From Welwitschia mirabilis (Eukaryota > Gnetophyta > Gnetopsida > Welwitschiales), in assembly GCA_051453625.1 (NCBI GenBank), contig JBOZIK010000001.1, positions 164,756,098 through 164,816,106 on the forward strand: a stretch of 60,009 nucleotides of DNA, read 5' to 3'. Numbering within the stretch: the stretch's first letter is position 1; the number at the start of each line of letters is the position of its first letter. The translations under genes and the position numbers were made by a program. Shown here piece by piece: positions 36,565-47,574 of the stretch. The notes beneath the pieces are model-generated. The model saw only the letters and a program-made list of their open reading frames with translations. It did not search any database and had not been told where the DNA came from.

Positions 36565-37129
36565 NNNNNNNNNNNNNNNNNNNNNNNNNNNNNNNNNNNN
36601 NNNNNNNNNNNNNNNNNNNNNNNNNNNNNNNNNNNNNNNNNNNNNNNNNNNNNNNNNNNNNNNNNNNNNNNNNNNNNNNNNNNNNNNNNNNNNNNNNNNN
36701 NNNNNNNNNNNNNNNNNNNNNNNNNNNNNNNNNNNNNNNNNNNNNNNNNNNNNNNNNNNNNNNNNNNNNNNNNNNNNNNNNNNNNNNNNNNNNNNNNNNN
36801 NNNNNNNNNNNNNNNNNNNNNNNNNNNNNNNNNNNNNNNNNNNNNNNNNNNNNNNNNNNNNNNNNNNNNNNNNNNNNNNNNNNNNNNNNNNNNNNNNNNN
36901 NNNNNNNNNNNNNNNNNNNNNNNNNNNNNNNNNNNNNNNNNNNNNNNNNNNNNNNNNNNNNNNNNNNNNNNNNNNNNNNNNNNNNNNNNNNNNNNNNNNN
37001 NNNNNNNNNNNNNNNNNNNNNNNNNNNNNNNNNNNNNNNNNNNNNNNNNNNNNNNNNNNNNNNNNNNNNNNNNNNNNNNNNNNNNNNNNNNNNNNNNNNN
37101 NNNNNNNNNNNNNNNNNNNNNNNNNNNNN
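36565..37129. other. Assembly gap, 565 N
   Basis: Flanked by duplicated leader sequence. Confidence 0.95.
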
Positions 37130-37369
37130 ATTGGTTATTTGATTAATGAAATCTAATCTTGTAAATTCTTTTTCTTTTTCTTTCTCTTTTTATTTTTATT
37201 TATTTTCTTTTCTTTTAGTTTTTATTTTTATCTTTGTTACTTTTTTTTCTTACTTGCAAAAAATTATATGGTTAATATATCAAAATTCCTTATAGGAGCT
37301 AATGTTTTATAGGTTTTAAAGAAAAGCTTTCGAAAATAATTAAAAAAATTTCATTATTCTATTCATCAC

Positions 37370-37497
37370 TCACACACACACACACACACACACACANNNN
37401 NNNNNNNNNNNNNNNNNNNNNNNNNNNNNNNNNNNNNNNNNNNNNNNNNNNNNNNNNNNNNNNNNNNNNNNNNNNNNNNNNNNNNNNNNNNNNNNNA

Positions 37498-37557
<60 letters not shown>
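37370..37557. repeat. (CA)n microsatellite interrupted by a 100-N gap (37397-37496)
   Basis: CA runs reach the gap on the left and resume at 37501 on the right, so the gap is most likely an unresolved part of one long CA array. Confidence 0.9.
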
Positions 37558-37559
<2 letters not shown>

Positions 37560-38079
37560 TTTCTTCTCCTTTCTTCCCTTCTCTATCTCAAGTAACTTCT
37601 TCAATAGGCTCTTGAATATTATTTTAAAGAAGGACATCATCAAAAAAACTGAGAAAAGTGTTTTAATACATGTAATCTTTGTTTCTGTAATTTCTATTTT
37701 CTACATTGCATTACAGTGTATTTCCATGTTTGCATCATTCCTTCTTAGAACCTATATTCTGTACTTTTTTGTTATTCACCTGAACTAACCTTATATCTCA
37801 AATTGTTAAATTTTCTAAAAATGTAATTGTTAATTATTATTCCATGTCACTGGCACTATTGTCCTCTCTAACTAGGTCACTAGCTTCTTACGTTAAACTA
37901 TTTTTGTTTTAGTGAGATTGACTTTCATGACTTCCTAATACCTTTTACATGCTACATGCATTGATAGAATCCATATGAAATATAAGTCTTATTTTTTGTT
38001 CAAAAACATAAACCTCATTTGTTGTTCAATCCTAAACCTAAGTAAACTATCAAGGATTACCTTAAATGTTAATACTTAG

Positions 38080-38990
38080 ATTCCCCTCCATGCACTATTA
38101 AACCATCTGATCCATATTTATGGAGTTCTACCATTTCACCTTCATCTTATTTTCATGATTTAAACCATAAAGATCCTTACTTTCATCATGAGGAGTTTTA
38201 ATCTATGTCTTCAAGCATCCCTTATGAACCCTACCATTCATCATCTCATGAGTTTTCTTCATCCTCTAACCCTTACCCTTCATTTTTTCATGAACACCCT
38301 TCATTCCATTCTTCTTGTTTTGATCAATATCCTTCATCTTCTGAAACTCAACAATCCTTTTTAAACTCTTTGAAAGACATACTTAAGAAATTTATGGAAG
38401 CTTAACATCATATTAACACCGCACAACAATACTTCAATCAATAAGCCTCTTCCACTTACAAATACTTGAGCAAAATTTGCAAAAATTAAATCAAACCACT
38501 ATCTAAATCATTAAGAAACTTATCTAACAAAAGGAAGTGGAGCTTCCTACATCCCTAAAAACTAATCCTAAGAATCTTAAATGCAGTAATAATAGTTAAA
38601 TTAATGAAACCCAAGCCACACTCTTTACAAATGAGAAATAAACTACTAAGGCTCTATTAAAGAATAAGCAATTAATTGAGAAAAGTCAACCCTTTGAGAA
38701 AAGTTATACAACTAGAGGAGAGTCATATATTCAAGGACAAGTTATTTAGAAATCCTTATGAAGAGGATAACATCAAAGAAAAGCCCTTGCATGATCTATA
38801 ATACATAGAACCCTTACCTTCTTTCTAACATTTTTGTGATCAAAATATTTCTATATCACCTTTATTTCTTAATAAAGATGTAATCCTTCATGTAGAAGAT
38901 AAGCCTTCTCTTGAGTTACAACTTTTTGATAATACTATGCATACATATTTTGATGAGAATCTGTCATCTAGTGATTAATCACTTACCTTT
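38080..38990 (+). pseudogene. Copy C gag relic
   Basis: The frame reads SSYFHDLNHKDPYFHHEEF near 38140-38197, then an open run of 66 codons at 38205-38405 that is rich in Ser, Pro, Tyr and His (SSSIPYEPYHSSSHEFSSSS) and ends LKDILKKFMEA. It continues with stops into ELPTSLKTNPKNLKC near 38545-38585, corresponding to the LPS.TE.NP.E.. segment near the end of Athila/Tat gag, and DVILHVEDKPSLELQLF near 38877-38927, corresponding to the linker before protease. No zinc knuckle is visible. In the family, Gag forms the virus-like particle. Confidence 0.7.
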
Positions 38991-39219
38991 GTCTTTACTT
39001 CAAAATGATGTCTTACAAGATTTATTAAAAAAGCATGAGCTAGCTATACAGTGGACACACTTTTAGATCTTGCACATATAAACTGTACTATTTGCATTGA
39101 TGTTCTCTCTAATTTCATAGATGCATGTGTAAAAATTTACATGGATTCTCTTTCATACCATTAGAATTTTATCTATGAATTAAATTAGAAAATCTTGCTT
39201 TGAGGAAAGTTTAGTTTCA

Positions 39220-39530
39220 TTGCATGATATTATACTCGATTTGCCTTCTAGATTAGGCTTAGGATGGGTAGGTCCACTCACAATGAAACGAATATCCCTT
39301 GATGGTATCTTTATCATGAAACCGACCAAGCATTATCACTTGTATAATCATTGTCTTAAGCCATTTTACATAAATAATACCAAATTTAATCCACATCATA
39401 GATTAAATCCTCACCATTGTAAATCTTATCATCCACATCTTCCATTATGGCATTATTTTATAAGGTTCACTGATCACCCATTTCTTCCATATTACTATGA
39501 GTTTATGAGACTTACTGATCCTAGATAGTG
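39220..39530 (+). pseudogene. Integrase C-terminal end (GPF/Y module) of copy C
   Basis: An open run of 102 codons contains LGWVGPLTMKRISLDGIFIM and ends its first part with HLYNHCLKPFY. This matches the GPF/Y module and the N-G-x-x-L-K-P-F-Y end of Athila-type integrases, although the region just before it is unrelated gag linker. About 60 further residues (LWHYFIRFTDHPFLPYYYEF) are conserved in copies A and B with stops where C has Trp. The core with its catalytic DDE is absent, so it cannot integrate DNA. Confidence 0.65.
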
Positions 39531-41373
39531 GCCTTTTCATATAAATGAGAATAAGAGATCTTTGTTATTTCATGGTTCTGATTAAGATTAGGCAGATCCT
39601 TTCTCTTCTAGAGAAAGTCATCTTTATCTTTTAGTTCTTTGTTAGAGCTTACATTCATTTCATGTCTTCAATTTTGGATCAAGAAAATAAGTTGAATTTT
39701 CTTCTTTCATAATGTTTATTTATTTCAAAACGTTCATGGGGATGATATCATTTCTATATTAGTTTAGTAAGATAATAACCCCTTTCATGCCCTATAAATA
39801 TATTTAAAAAAGAAAAGGAGCATAACAAATTAAGAAAATCCTCGAAGCTATTTTAGCACATTAATGCCTATTGATAATGCAACTCTAGTGATTCATTTGT
39901 AATACATTCATCTACATCAGGACTATAGATGCTTGAAGGTAATGTAGCACTAAATCCTTATTGTAAAACATGTTAAATATGTCAAAATGTAGTGTTACAA
40001 TACTAAGTACTCAATAAGATTGAATGATTAAAACTTGGATGCCATAAAGAAGAAGGGAAAGGAAGGAACTTAAGATGAGATTAAAGAATTCTTATGATTT
40101 ATTTATTTTAACATTTTTTACTCACGATCTTTTTACTATTCTTGATTTACATGAATCTACTTCATCAATGTATTTCCTTGTTTTGAGTTAGATCCATAAT
40201 CAAATAAACTTTTTCTATTTTTTTAGGCCATTACTTAAGTTTCATGGTCTCATTCATTCATGGTATGCATGATAGAGTTTTACTTTAATTTGTATTTACT
40301 TCATTTTAATTTACCCACTTCATTTCCATTTATTTCACCATTCTATACCAGATTCATTTACCTTTTCATTTCTATGAGAAAGCATACTTGAAGGTACATC
40401 TATGTTTATTGTGATGATCTATTCTTCCATGAGTTATGTTAGGATCAAACTAGTTTAGATTGGCATTGAAATCAAATGATCTTTAAGCTATAATTTCACC
40501 TAATTTTTATTTACTTTAAGTCTTTCTACCATTTTATGACCTCACCTCTTATGTTTTTGTAACCTCCGCATTTGTCCCTATCCACTGTTTCAAACCTGAG
40601 AGCATCCACCTTAGAGTACTGGCATCACCGTAAGTCCTCACTAGTGCCACCGTTACTTTATATGTGTTCATCCCACACTTCTTCACATATATTTTTCTTC
40701 ATGTAAATAATCATTTTATTTCATTGACATGTTATAATATTTCATAGAATCAGACTATAACTTGGTCTTTATCCATCTTCCTCCTCATTTTAAAACTTCC
40801 TTTACCATCATTCTTTTTCCTCATTTTCACCTTTCTTCCTCTTCATTCATCATATTTTCCCTCTTCCTATTATTTTCATTTAGAATAATAATTTTTGGAG
40901 CCTCATCATTTTGCCTTCTCATAGAATCCCATTTCACTTTTGCCCCTTTTTTCATGCATTTCTAGACATAGGTGGCATTGTTTTCACTTTTAATTTCTTG
41001 CATGTAATTCTTTTTAGCAATTCTCCTTCTTAGATCATTCTAAACTACATTAGCACATGCATCAATCATTCCTCATTGTTTTTACTTTTAATTTCTATTG
41101 TTTTTTAAAATTTAAGGAAAAAGTTCATCTTTGGTTGAGGGAAGTGATATTTGCACTTAAGATAATTACTTTTCATGCTCTATCTTTTAATCAAAGTGTA
41201 ATTTCAGAGCACATTAGCTAAATTTTTTTTCCAAACAATCCTTTATCTTATCATACTTGATTGAATTAATTTGCAATTTTTGACATTTTATCTAATTTTT
41301 TGACATACTTTTTTACTAAAGGACTAGTAAAAGACTGGTTGAAGGGTACGATATTACTCAAATTTGACATTTA
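39531..41373 (+). mobile_element. Copy C 3' internal region
   Basis: Noncoding, matching copies A (11860-13715) and B (14430-16364) in block order, with more divergence. An open frame at 40762-40965 is a Phe/Ser-rich artefact that corresponds to the one at 13146 in copy A. The end includes AAAGACTGGTTGAAGGGTAC before the LTR. Confidence 0.6.
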
Positions 41374-42629
41374 TATTAAGAAATTAAGGCATTATTAGCA
41401 AGTTTAATTAATCATCATGGTGGTTTTATGTATTTCTTTCACTTAAAGATATGAAAATCTTAGTTTACTCCTAATATGCCTAAATACTATTATTTTGCAA
41501 GTTAAATATGATTTTAGGAGCATCATGGAATGATATTGAGTTGAGTGGAGCATATTTAATAGTGGCATCCATCATAGGCATGGTGATTCCAATTTATTAG
41601 AGAAAATCAATATTATACTTACATTTTTAAGTTCTCTTAATGTGTGTAATTCATTCCCATAATTTCTTCAAAGAGAAGATACACAAGGAATATTTTCCAA
41701 GAAGAGTCCCTTAATTTGGCCCCATAACTAAATAATTATTTTATGTAAACTCCATTAGGCCATAGAAATTCTAATTAATAACCCTAATTCAACCCTATAA
41801 ATACCCTTCCTCAATTCATTTGAAGGGAGTTACTTTTATTGTAATATTTCAAGAAGATTGAAGATTTACTATGAGTTCTTTCTAAGCCTCTCATAGGAAT
41901 TGACTAGCTATCAAGCTAGCATGATGCTTTTTGGTTTAGCATAAGTACATTTTCTAATTGTATACTTATTTTGATTATAAAGTACTACATGTTCTTGATG
42001 CATTACTTTGATATCAAATTGTGAATGTCATACTTGTTATGCTTCAGATTAGCTGAGTCATGCTTTTACTTTAAGATCTAGTTTGGTAATTTTTCTTTAC
42101 ATGCTAGCTTGCATAACCTAAATGTTTATTTGATGGATCTTAATAGATCCCTAGTTTTCATGTTTATTTTTATTCTTGCTTTGAAGGATAGGTGGCTTGG
42201 TTATATCACCTTCATGTCTATGATGAATGAATTTATGTCATCGTTCTTAAGGTTGGACTAATGAAATACTCATGATCATAGTGAATTATATCATTATGAA
42301 TGAGTAGAAAGTACAACTAAATGTTTTTCTTATAAGTACTTATGCTTTTCCTTGAATTTGTTATGTTAGTTTGAATGCTATGTTCCATTCCTAGCTCTTT
42401 AAATATCATTATAATCTCTATTTTTTCCTACTTTTGTGTATGTTTTACTGATATATTTTATTAACTATATTTGAGAAATAATGAAGCTAGGATTATATTA
42501 CAAATTAAAGTCCTATTATTTTTGGTAAAAATTGGATTTGACCATGCAAGATTTTTATCCCTAGGGAAATCTTGTGAATTACCATATGCTAATGATAGAT
42601 ACAAGCATATCCAAATTTTACCATGCATA
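41374..42629 (+). mobile_element. 3' LTR of copy C
   Basis: It begins TATTAAGAAATTAAGGC and ends CCATGCATA, about 1256 bases, co-linear with the 5' LTR. The TATA box CTATAAATA is at 41795. Confidence 0.75.
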
Positions 42630-42878
42630 ACTACCTCTTTTAAACATTGTTAAAGCAACATTTAGTAGTTTCATGTTCTTTAGAATTACATCTTACACAT
42701 ATTATTTTTTATTTGTAATCTTATCTTAGGTTTCTTAATGGTTTCTAATATTTGGTGATGTGATCTAATTTCCCAAGAATAGTTGTTCCCTCATCTAATT
42801 TATACATTCTAAGTGATAATGATTTATATTCTTATTTAGCTACCTTATGTTTTTAGCATCTCTATTCCAATGTTTAGA

Positions 42879-43220
42879 GATTTTAGCTATGCTTTTCAGA
42901 CTTTGCCATGCTTCATCAAGATCCTTTAAGGTAAAAATTTCCCCACTCATCATTTTCAATAGTTTCCTATTATGTACACTTAGTGCTTCATCTTAGAAAC
43001 TCAATAATTGCCATTCCTCAAAGTCTTGTTATGGACATCTTTTTAATAATATTTTAAAAGACTCAAATATCTTATGAAAGGGTTCTTTATTCTTTTCTTG
43101 AAAATTAATGACTCTTCTCTCAAGTTCATTAGCTTTACAACCTAGGAAGTACTTATTCATAAATTTAGATGAAAAATCCCTCCATCATTTTATAGAGTAA
43201 GGTTTCAAGTCATACAACTA
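42879..43220 (-). pseudogene. Retrotransposon gag domain, Athila/Tat-like, minus strand
   Basis: On the minus strand one frame, reading from 43220 down to 42879, gives LYDLKPYSIK-stop-WRDFSSKFMNKYF, then a CKANELERRVINFQEKNKEP segment, FHKIFESFKILLKRCP, and finally LKDLDEAWQSLKSIAKI. The W..F..KF..KYF...K...L...I..F.Q...E....F..F..LL..CP pattern is the Retrotrans_gag domain (PF03732), which forms the particle shell. Three in-frame stops are present. It lies just right of the copy C 3' LTR in opposite orientation, so copy C inserted in or beside this older element. Its pol was not found. Confidence 0.8.
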
Positions 43221-44630
43221 GGATCTCAATTCTTGTTTTAAGGATTTTAATCTTAATTACTTCATATTAATTTCCTATAACTAAGATTAAGGCTTCAAGT
43301 TATTTTAAAATTTTCACATGAATATTTAAAAGCTAAGTGCTAAAATTTAGGGAATAGCTTATTGATTATCAACTTAGTTTACATAAGGGAATAGTACTAC
43401 ACTAGTGGGTGTAACTCAACATTCTATTTTTCATAGTTATTTTAGTATTTTTCAAAGATATTTTTGGTGGTTTTATATCTTTACATATTTAACATAAATA
43501 ATTTAGTTGGAAGAATGTTAAGAGTAAAATATTTTGTGACTAAGTATTAATGCAAAATAATTGATTTTATTAAAATAAGAAATTTGTAATTTAACCAATG
43601 ACTAAACATAATAAAAGTATGATAGTATCAATAAAATAACTGATTACATTACAAAAAATAAAAAATTAAATAATTTTAAAAGTAATATAAACTAGCATAG
43701 ATTGTTAGAAAAAAATAAATTTTGATTTCATGATATCCATCTACATAATTTTCAATACCTATAAATTTCAAAACACATATTGAGGTTCTAGAAAGTTTTG
43801 AAATACTATTCAATCTTTCCTTTTTATAATTAAAAATATAAAATGATATAAAATAAATTTAAACATAAATTTTCACCCATATATTTTTTAAGTTTTCATC
43901 CATGTATAGATCTAGAATAAATTTCCATAAATACACACTCTTATGCTCTAGCTATACCTAGTTCTTGTAAAGTATATAATAATTTCCCCTCCCCAGTAAA
44001 TTTTGGTATTGATAAGTTAGATGATTAAGGAAGAATTAAAAAAACTCACAAGGAAAAATGGCTCTTGAGAAGCTAAGGAATATCCATTGTTAACTCCAAT
44101 AATAACACTAAGAAGTAATTGTGCCTTTTTTTTAAAAAATAATAGATGTGATCTATTTAAAATGTTCAGCTTTAAAATAAGAAAATAGGGCCTCTCTTAT
44201 AGTATAAGTAACCTTAACTATCATTCTCTAAGAAGGACTATAAAGTTCTTTTAAAGCTATTCATTAATCCATAGGTTAATTTTGAGTATAATAAGGGCTT
44301 ATAAAAAGATTAACCAATGAATTGATATCTTCTCTTGAAAATCTAGAATAACTTTTCGTAAGGTAATATATCATACAAACCTCAGTCAAGTAAGAAATAT
44401 TTCACTAAGTATAACTTAATTTTGTAAATACTTAATAAATTATTCTCATATAGATTTTGAATAAAAAGAAAGCATAAGAAAGAGCTATTGTTTCTTTAAT
44501 GAAGTATAGGAAAATACTCGGATAGTATAAAATACATTATCTATTAACATATTAATAACACATAAAACAATGACATTTAGACTAAGTATATTAGGTTAAT
44601 TTAGCATAAATAAATATGATAAATTAATTT
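43221..44630. other. No recognised gene; AT-rich
   Basis: No coding frame with a family match was seen. The upstream end of the minus-strand gag should lie here, but I cannot follow it. Confidence 0.4.
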
Positions 44631-44709
44631 TTAATTATAAAATAATATCTTTCATTATTTTTCCTTCAAATTTTTTAATTATAAAATAATATCTTTCATT
44701 ATTTTTCAT
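44631..44709. repeat. Tandem duplication, 46-base period
   Basis: TTAATTATAAAATAATATCT starts at 44631 and again at 44677, and both continue TTCATTATTTTTC. Confidence 0.9.
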
Positions 44710-44849
44710 TCCATATGAGAATTTACATTTTATCTTTAATGTTTTTAGATTTTTATTCATGTTTTGGAACACATGATCAAAGATGAATCCAAATAGGCAC
44801 AATATAATGACTAAATTATAAACATATGATAATGACAAATGGTAGTGAT

Positions 44850-45963
44850 GTGACAGACATCTAGCAGTGACATCACAATGGTAATAGCATAGATTAAAAG
44901 CATATAGACTCAAGTCCATATGTTAAAACTATTATGATGATTCTCCACCTAAGATTCCATCTAGTACTACATGACAAATCTTCGACCAAATGCTATGTGA
45001 TAAATCTTTTACCAAACATTACATAATAAGGATTTCACTTAATGCTTTAAGAAAAGGAATCTTAACCACTTCACCTAACATTTCAGGATAAAATATTACT
45101 CACTTAAGCTACTACTACAAGCTAATGGACTCCTGTTATCTCCATCCTAAATCCTTCTATAAAAAGGGCTAAGTCCATTCATTGTATTGATCTAATCCTT
45201 TAGCAACAAAATTGTGATACCTCTTTGAGTATAGCATGTTCATCATGTTATTTTAAGATCCTCATCTGGGAGTGGAATAGTCTCAAGGATAGCTAGATGT
45301 TATATTATAAGTATTAGTATTTCTTCTTTGATGTACCATACTTTCTTTACTTTAATAGATAATTTAGTCTTTATTTCTTGATTTTATGTATGTTTTATTT
45401 CATATTTAGAATACTTCAGTAGAAGCTATTTAAAAAGTTATCGTATATCTCTTGATTGTAATTGTAAGTAGCCTTATATTTAGAATGCTTGCGTTTAAGC
45501 TATTTAAATACCAAGTTATTTATGTTTTAAGTGAATTCATCGAGTTTATAAGTTTTTTTGTTTGATGAGTTTTAGATTTTGCTTTCTAGTTTTCATACTT
45601 ACAAATAGGTTAATCTAAGTGATAAGGAGACCTCACCACCACTTTTGTGGTGAACGTGATTATGTTTCCACAACTTTAGCTACAATTAACTTGGCAAGAT
45701 AAGGATTTAAATTAAGACTTACATTATATCATTAAATAAAAGTCTAGTGCTTAAAAAAATCATCAATTCTAGTTTTAGAGTACTAAATCTATTTCTAGCT
45801 TTTGTAACTTAAAGTTTCTCTTATTACTTTCTCAACTTATAATGAACCTATTTTTAATCACTATTTGTATATTTACCTATGTGTTTTATGATTTTTATTG
45901 TCTTTAAAAAAAGAATGATAATTGAATCCTTACCTAGTTTCATTATAAGTTTGAAAACAAACA
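44850..45963 (+). mobile_element. 5' LTR of element D (Athila/Tat-like); start uncertain
   Basis: The right end is fixed by the primer site at 45968. A CTATAAAAAGG box at 45158 is a likely promoter TATA. A short perfect hairpin (CACCAC-TTTT-GTGGTG) lies at 45637-45652. This LTR is not alignable with the LTRs of copies A-C, so D is a different family that shares the primer site and a gag-like segment. Its left end is a guess because the partner LTR is missing. Confidence 0.55.
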
Positions 45964-45967
45964 CATT

Positions 45968-45987
45968 TTTGATGCTGTTGTTGAGGA
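45968..45987 (+). promoter_or_regulatory. Primer-binding site of element D
   Basis: TTTGATGCTGTTGTTGAGGA against the Athila/Tat signature TTTGGCGCCGTTGCCGGGGA has six differences, all C-to-T or G-to-A. The next bases (TAATGGTATGATAGCTACAT) resemble those after the copy C site. Confidence 0.85.
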
Positions 45988-47028
45988 TAATGGTATGATA
46001 GCTACATAAGTAAGAATGCAAATGTTTTTTCCCTTGTGTTTTAGTTAGTTGCACTTTTCTTTAATTTCCATGATTAATACTAATGCCTTCTTTCTAAAAT
46101 GATCTATTCCTCTTTTCTTTACATTTATTTTTTATACTTTCCATTAATTTGTATAGTTCATTTCTAGTTATACCTGAACTAGTCTAGATCTTTTTGGTTT
46201 TCATTGGGTTTTCTAAACCTAATCAAAAAAAAAAAAATAAATTATTACATCAATTTTTTCTATGATTAGTTGGTTTTACAAGTTTTTATTAATGATCTCT
46301 TTAAATTAACTATAAAGAATTAAGGATTAAATTATTCATCACAAGTGATGAAGTAGAGAAGCTTCTTCTTTTACTTTTATTTTCTTTCATGTAAATTTTT
46401 TAATAAACAATAAAAAAAATTAGTTTCACTTTTTTATGTGATAGATTATTATTGATTTCATATTCTCTTTTTTTTCAGTTTTAGTTTTTGGTAGGGCTTT
46501 ACTATGGCTTTCAATTTCCTTCTATACAACTATTTGATTTTTTGTCAAATCCAAGTGGGTTTAGATAATTTATTGATTTCATATCTAAATGAAAATCCTT
46601 TTGTTAAAACCATTCTAAATCTAGCACGGAATTTAATGTCAATCACAAAATTAGATTTTTTTTCCTCAATGGTAATCCATGCCATTTTAAATCTCGAGAT
46701 CCTTCTGACATTAAACAAACTATAAGAAATTATCTTGGACCTAATAAAACTATAAAGGATTACCTTCAATCTAAATATTTAGATATCCTTTTATATTTTC
46801 TTTAATCTCATTCATACATGGATCAATCTCATTATAACCTTAAGTTTAAAAATCCTTACTTTCAACAAAAAGAATTTGATTTCATGCTTTTTACCATCCC
46901 TTAAAACACTTATTCCTCATTGTCTTACTCATTTCCTTCCTCTTCTAATCCTTTTTATTTATTTTATTACTAATACCCTTCATCCCCCCAAAATAATAAA
47001 TCTTTTTTTACCTAGTCCATTATAATAA
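45988..47028 (+). pseudogene. Element D leader and gag-like relic, cut by LTR E2
   Basis: After a leader to about 46600 the frame reads a stretch including FFLNGNPCHFKSRDPSDIK near 46658-46715, then NYLGPNKTIKDYLQSKYLD, then NPYFQQKEFDFM near 46850-46890 and SSLSYSFPSSSNPF near 46915-46960. The last two match the KDPYFHHEEF and SSSHEFSSSSNPY segments of copy C. The frame ends where LTR E2 begins at 47029, so E2 inserted into this gag. Confidence 0.6.
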
Positions 47029-47540
47029 TGTCGTAACCTTGTCCTTGAATTGAACTAAAGAGAAACTAATTTTTTTCTATTAGTTAATTGTAAATTAAAT
47101 TACATGATTTGATTAATTATTGTAGTGGAAAAATTTAGGTTGTAACTGATAGACTTACCTCTTATTACTCACAGGCTACACCTCATAAGAACTATATGAT
47201 AATAGCTCACTTAAGCAACACCAGATTCAAGCTTAATGTTATTAAAAATGTTGACTAGAAATATATAGTAAAGGTGTGAAGTTATGGTTGAGTGGTTGGT
47301 TGCACAAATAACTAAGCAACCATTCCTACATATCCTCATCTAGAGAAGTTTAGAGCATACATAGTTCTATCTTAGATCTTGTTTCAATTTCCACCAATAC
47401 ACATGAGTCTAAGATAGATTAAGGTAGTCTATATCAGTAGCTATATGGGTAAAAATATATATGAAGAAATGTAAGGATAATGTAACATTGACTCCATAAG
47501 AGTGTGTTATAAACATATACACACATACATACATACATAC

Positions 47541-47574
<34 letters not shown>

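Larger units (their letters stand above)
36304..37645 (+). repeat. Copy C leader: pyrimidine-rich, with (CA)n and two gaps
   Basis: A T/C-rich leader like that of copy A. The block from GTTATTTGATTAATG through TTTATTTTT(G/A)TCTTT occurs on both sides of the 565-N gap (36463-36564 and 37133-37235). (CA)n arrays occur on both sides of the 100-N gap (37370-37396 and 37499-37557). Open frames here encode only Phe/Ser or Cys/Val dipeptide repeats and are not genes. Confidence 0.75.
34636..42629 (+). mobile_element. Copy C: Athila/Tat-like non-autonomous LTR element
   Basis: It has paired LTRs (34636-36279 and 41374-42629) in direct orientation, an Athila/Tat-type primer site right after the 5' LTR, a pyrimidine-rich leader, a gag relic, and the C-terminal end of integrase. 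Protease, RT, RNase H and the integrase core are absent, so it must have depended on an autonomous partner for movement. Over about 115 aligned bases the two LTRs differ at roughly one site in ten, so insertion is old. No clear 5-base target duplication is visible at my approximate ends. Three N gaps lie inside. Confidence 0.75.

Noticed and set aside
36475-37156. Open frames of about 200 codons
   Set aside because: They are N gap plus Phe/Ser-rich low-complexity leader.
37359-37643. Cys-Val repeat protein on the minus strand
   Set aside because: It is the translation of a (CA)n microsatellite around a gap.
34636-42629. Target-site duplication around copy C
   Set aside because: The bases next to the estimated ends do not match, and the ends themselves are uncertain by several bases.
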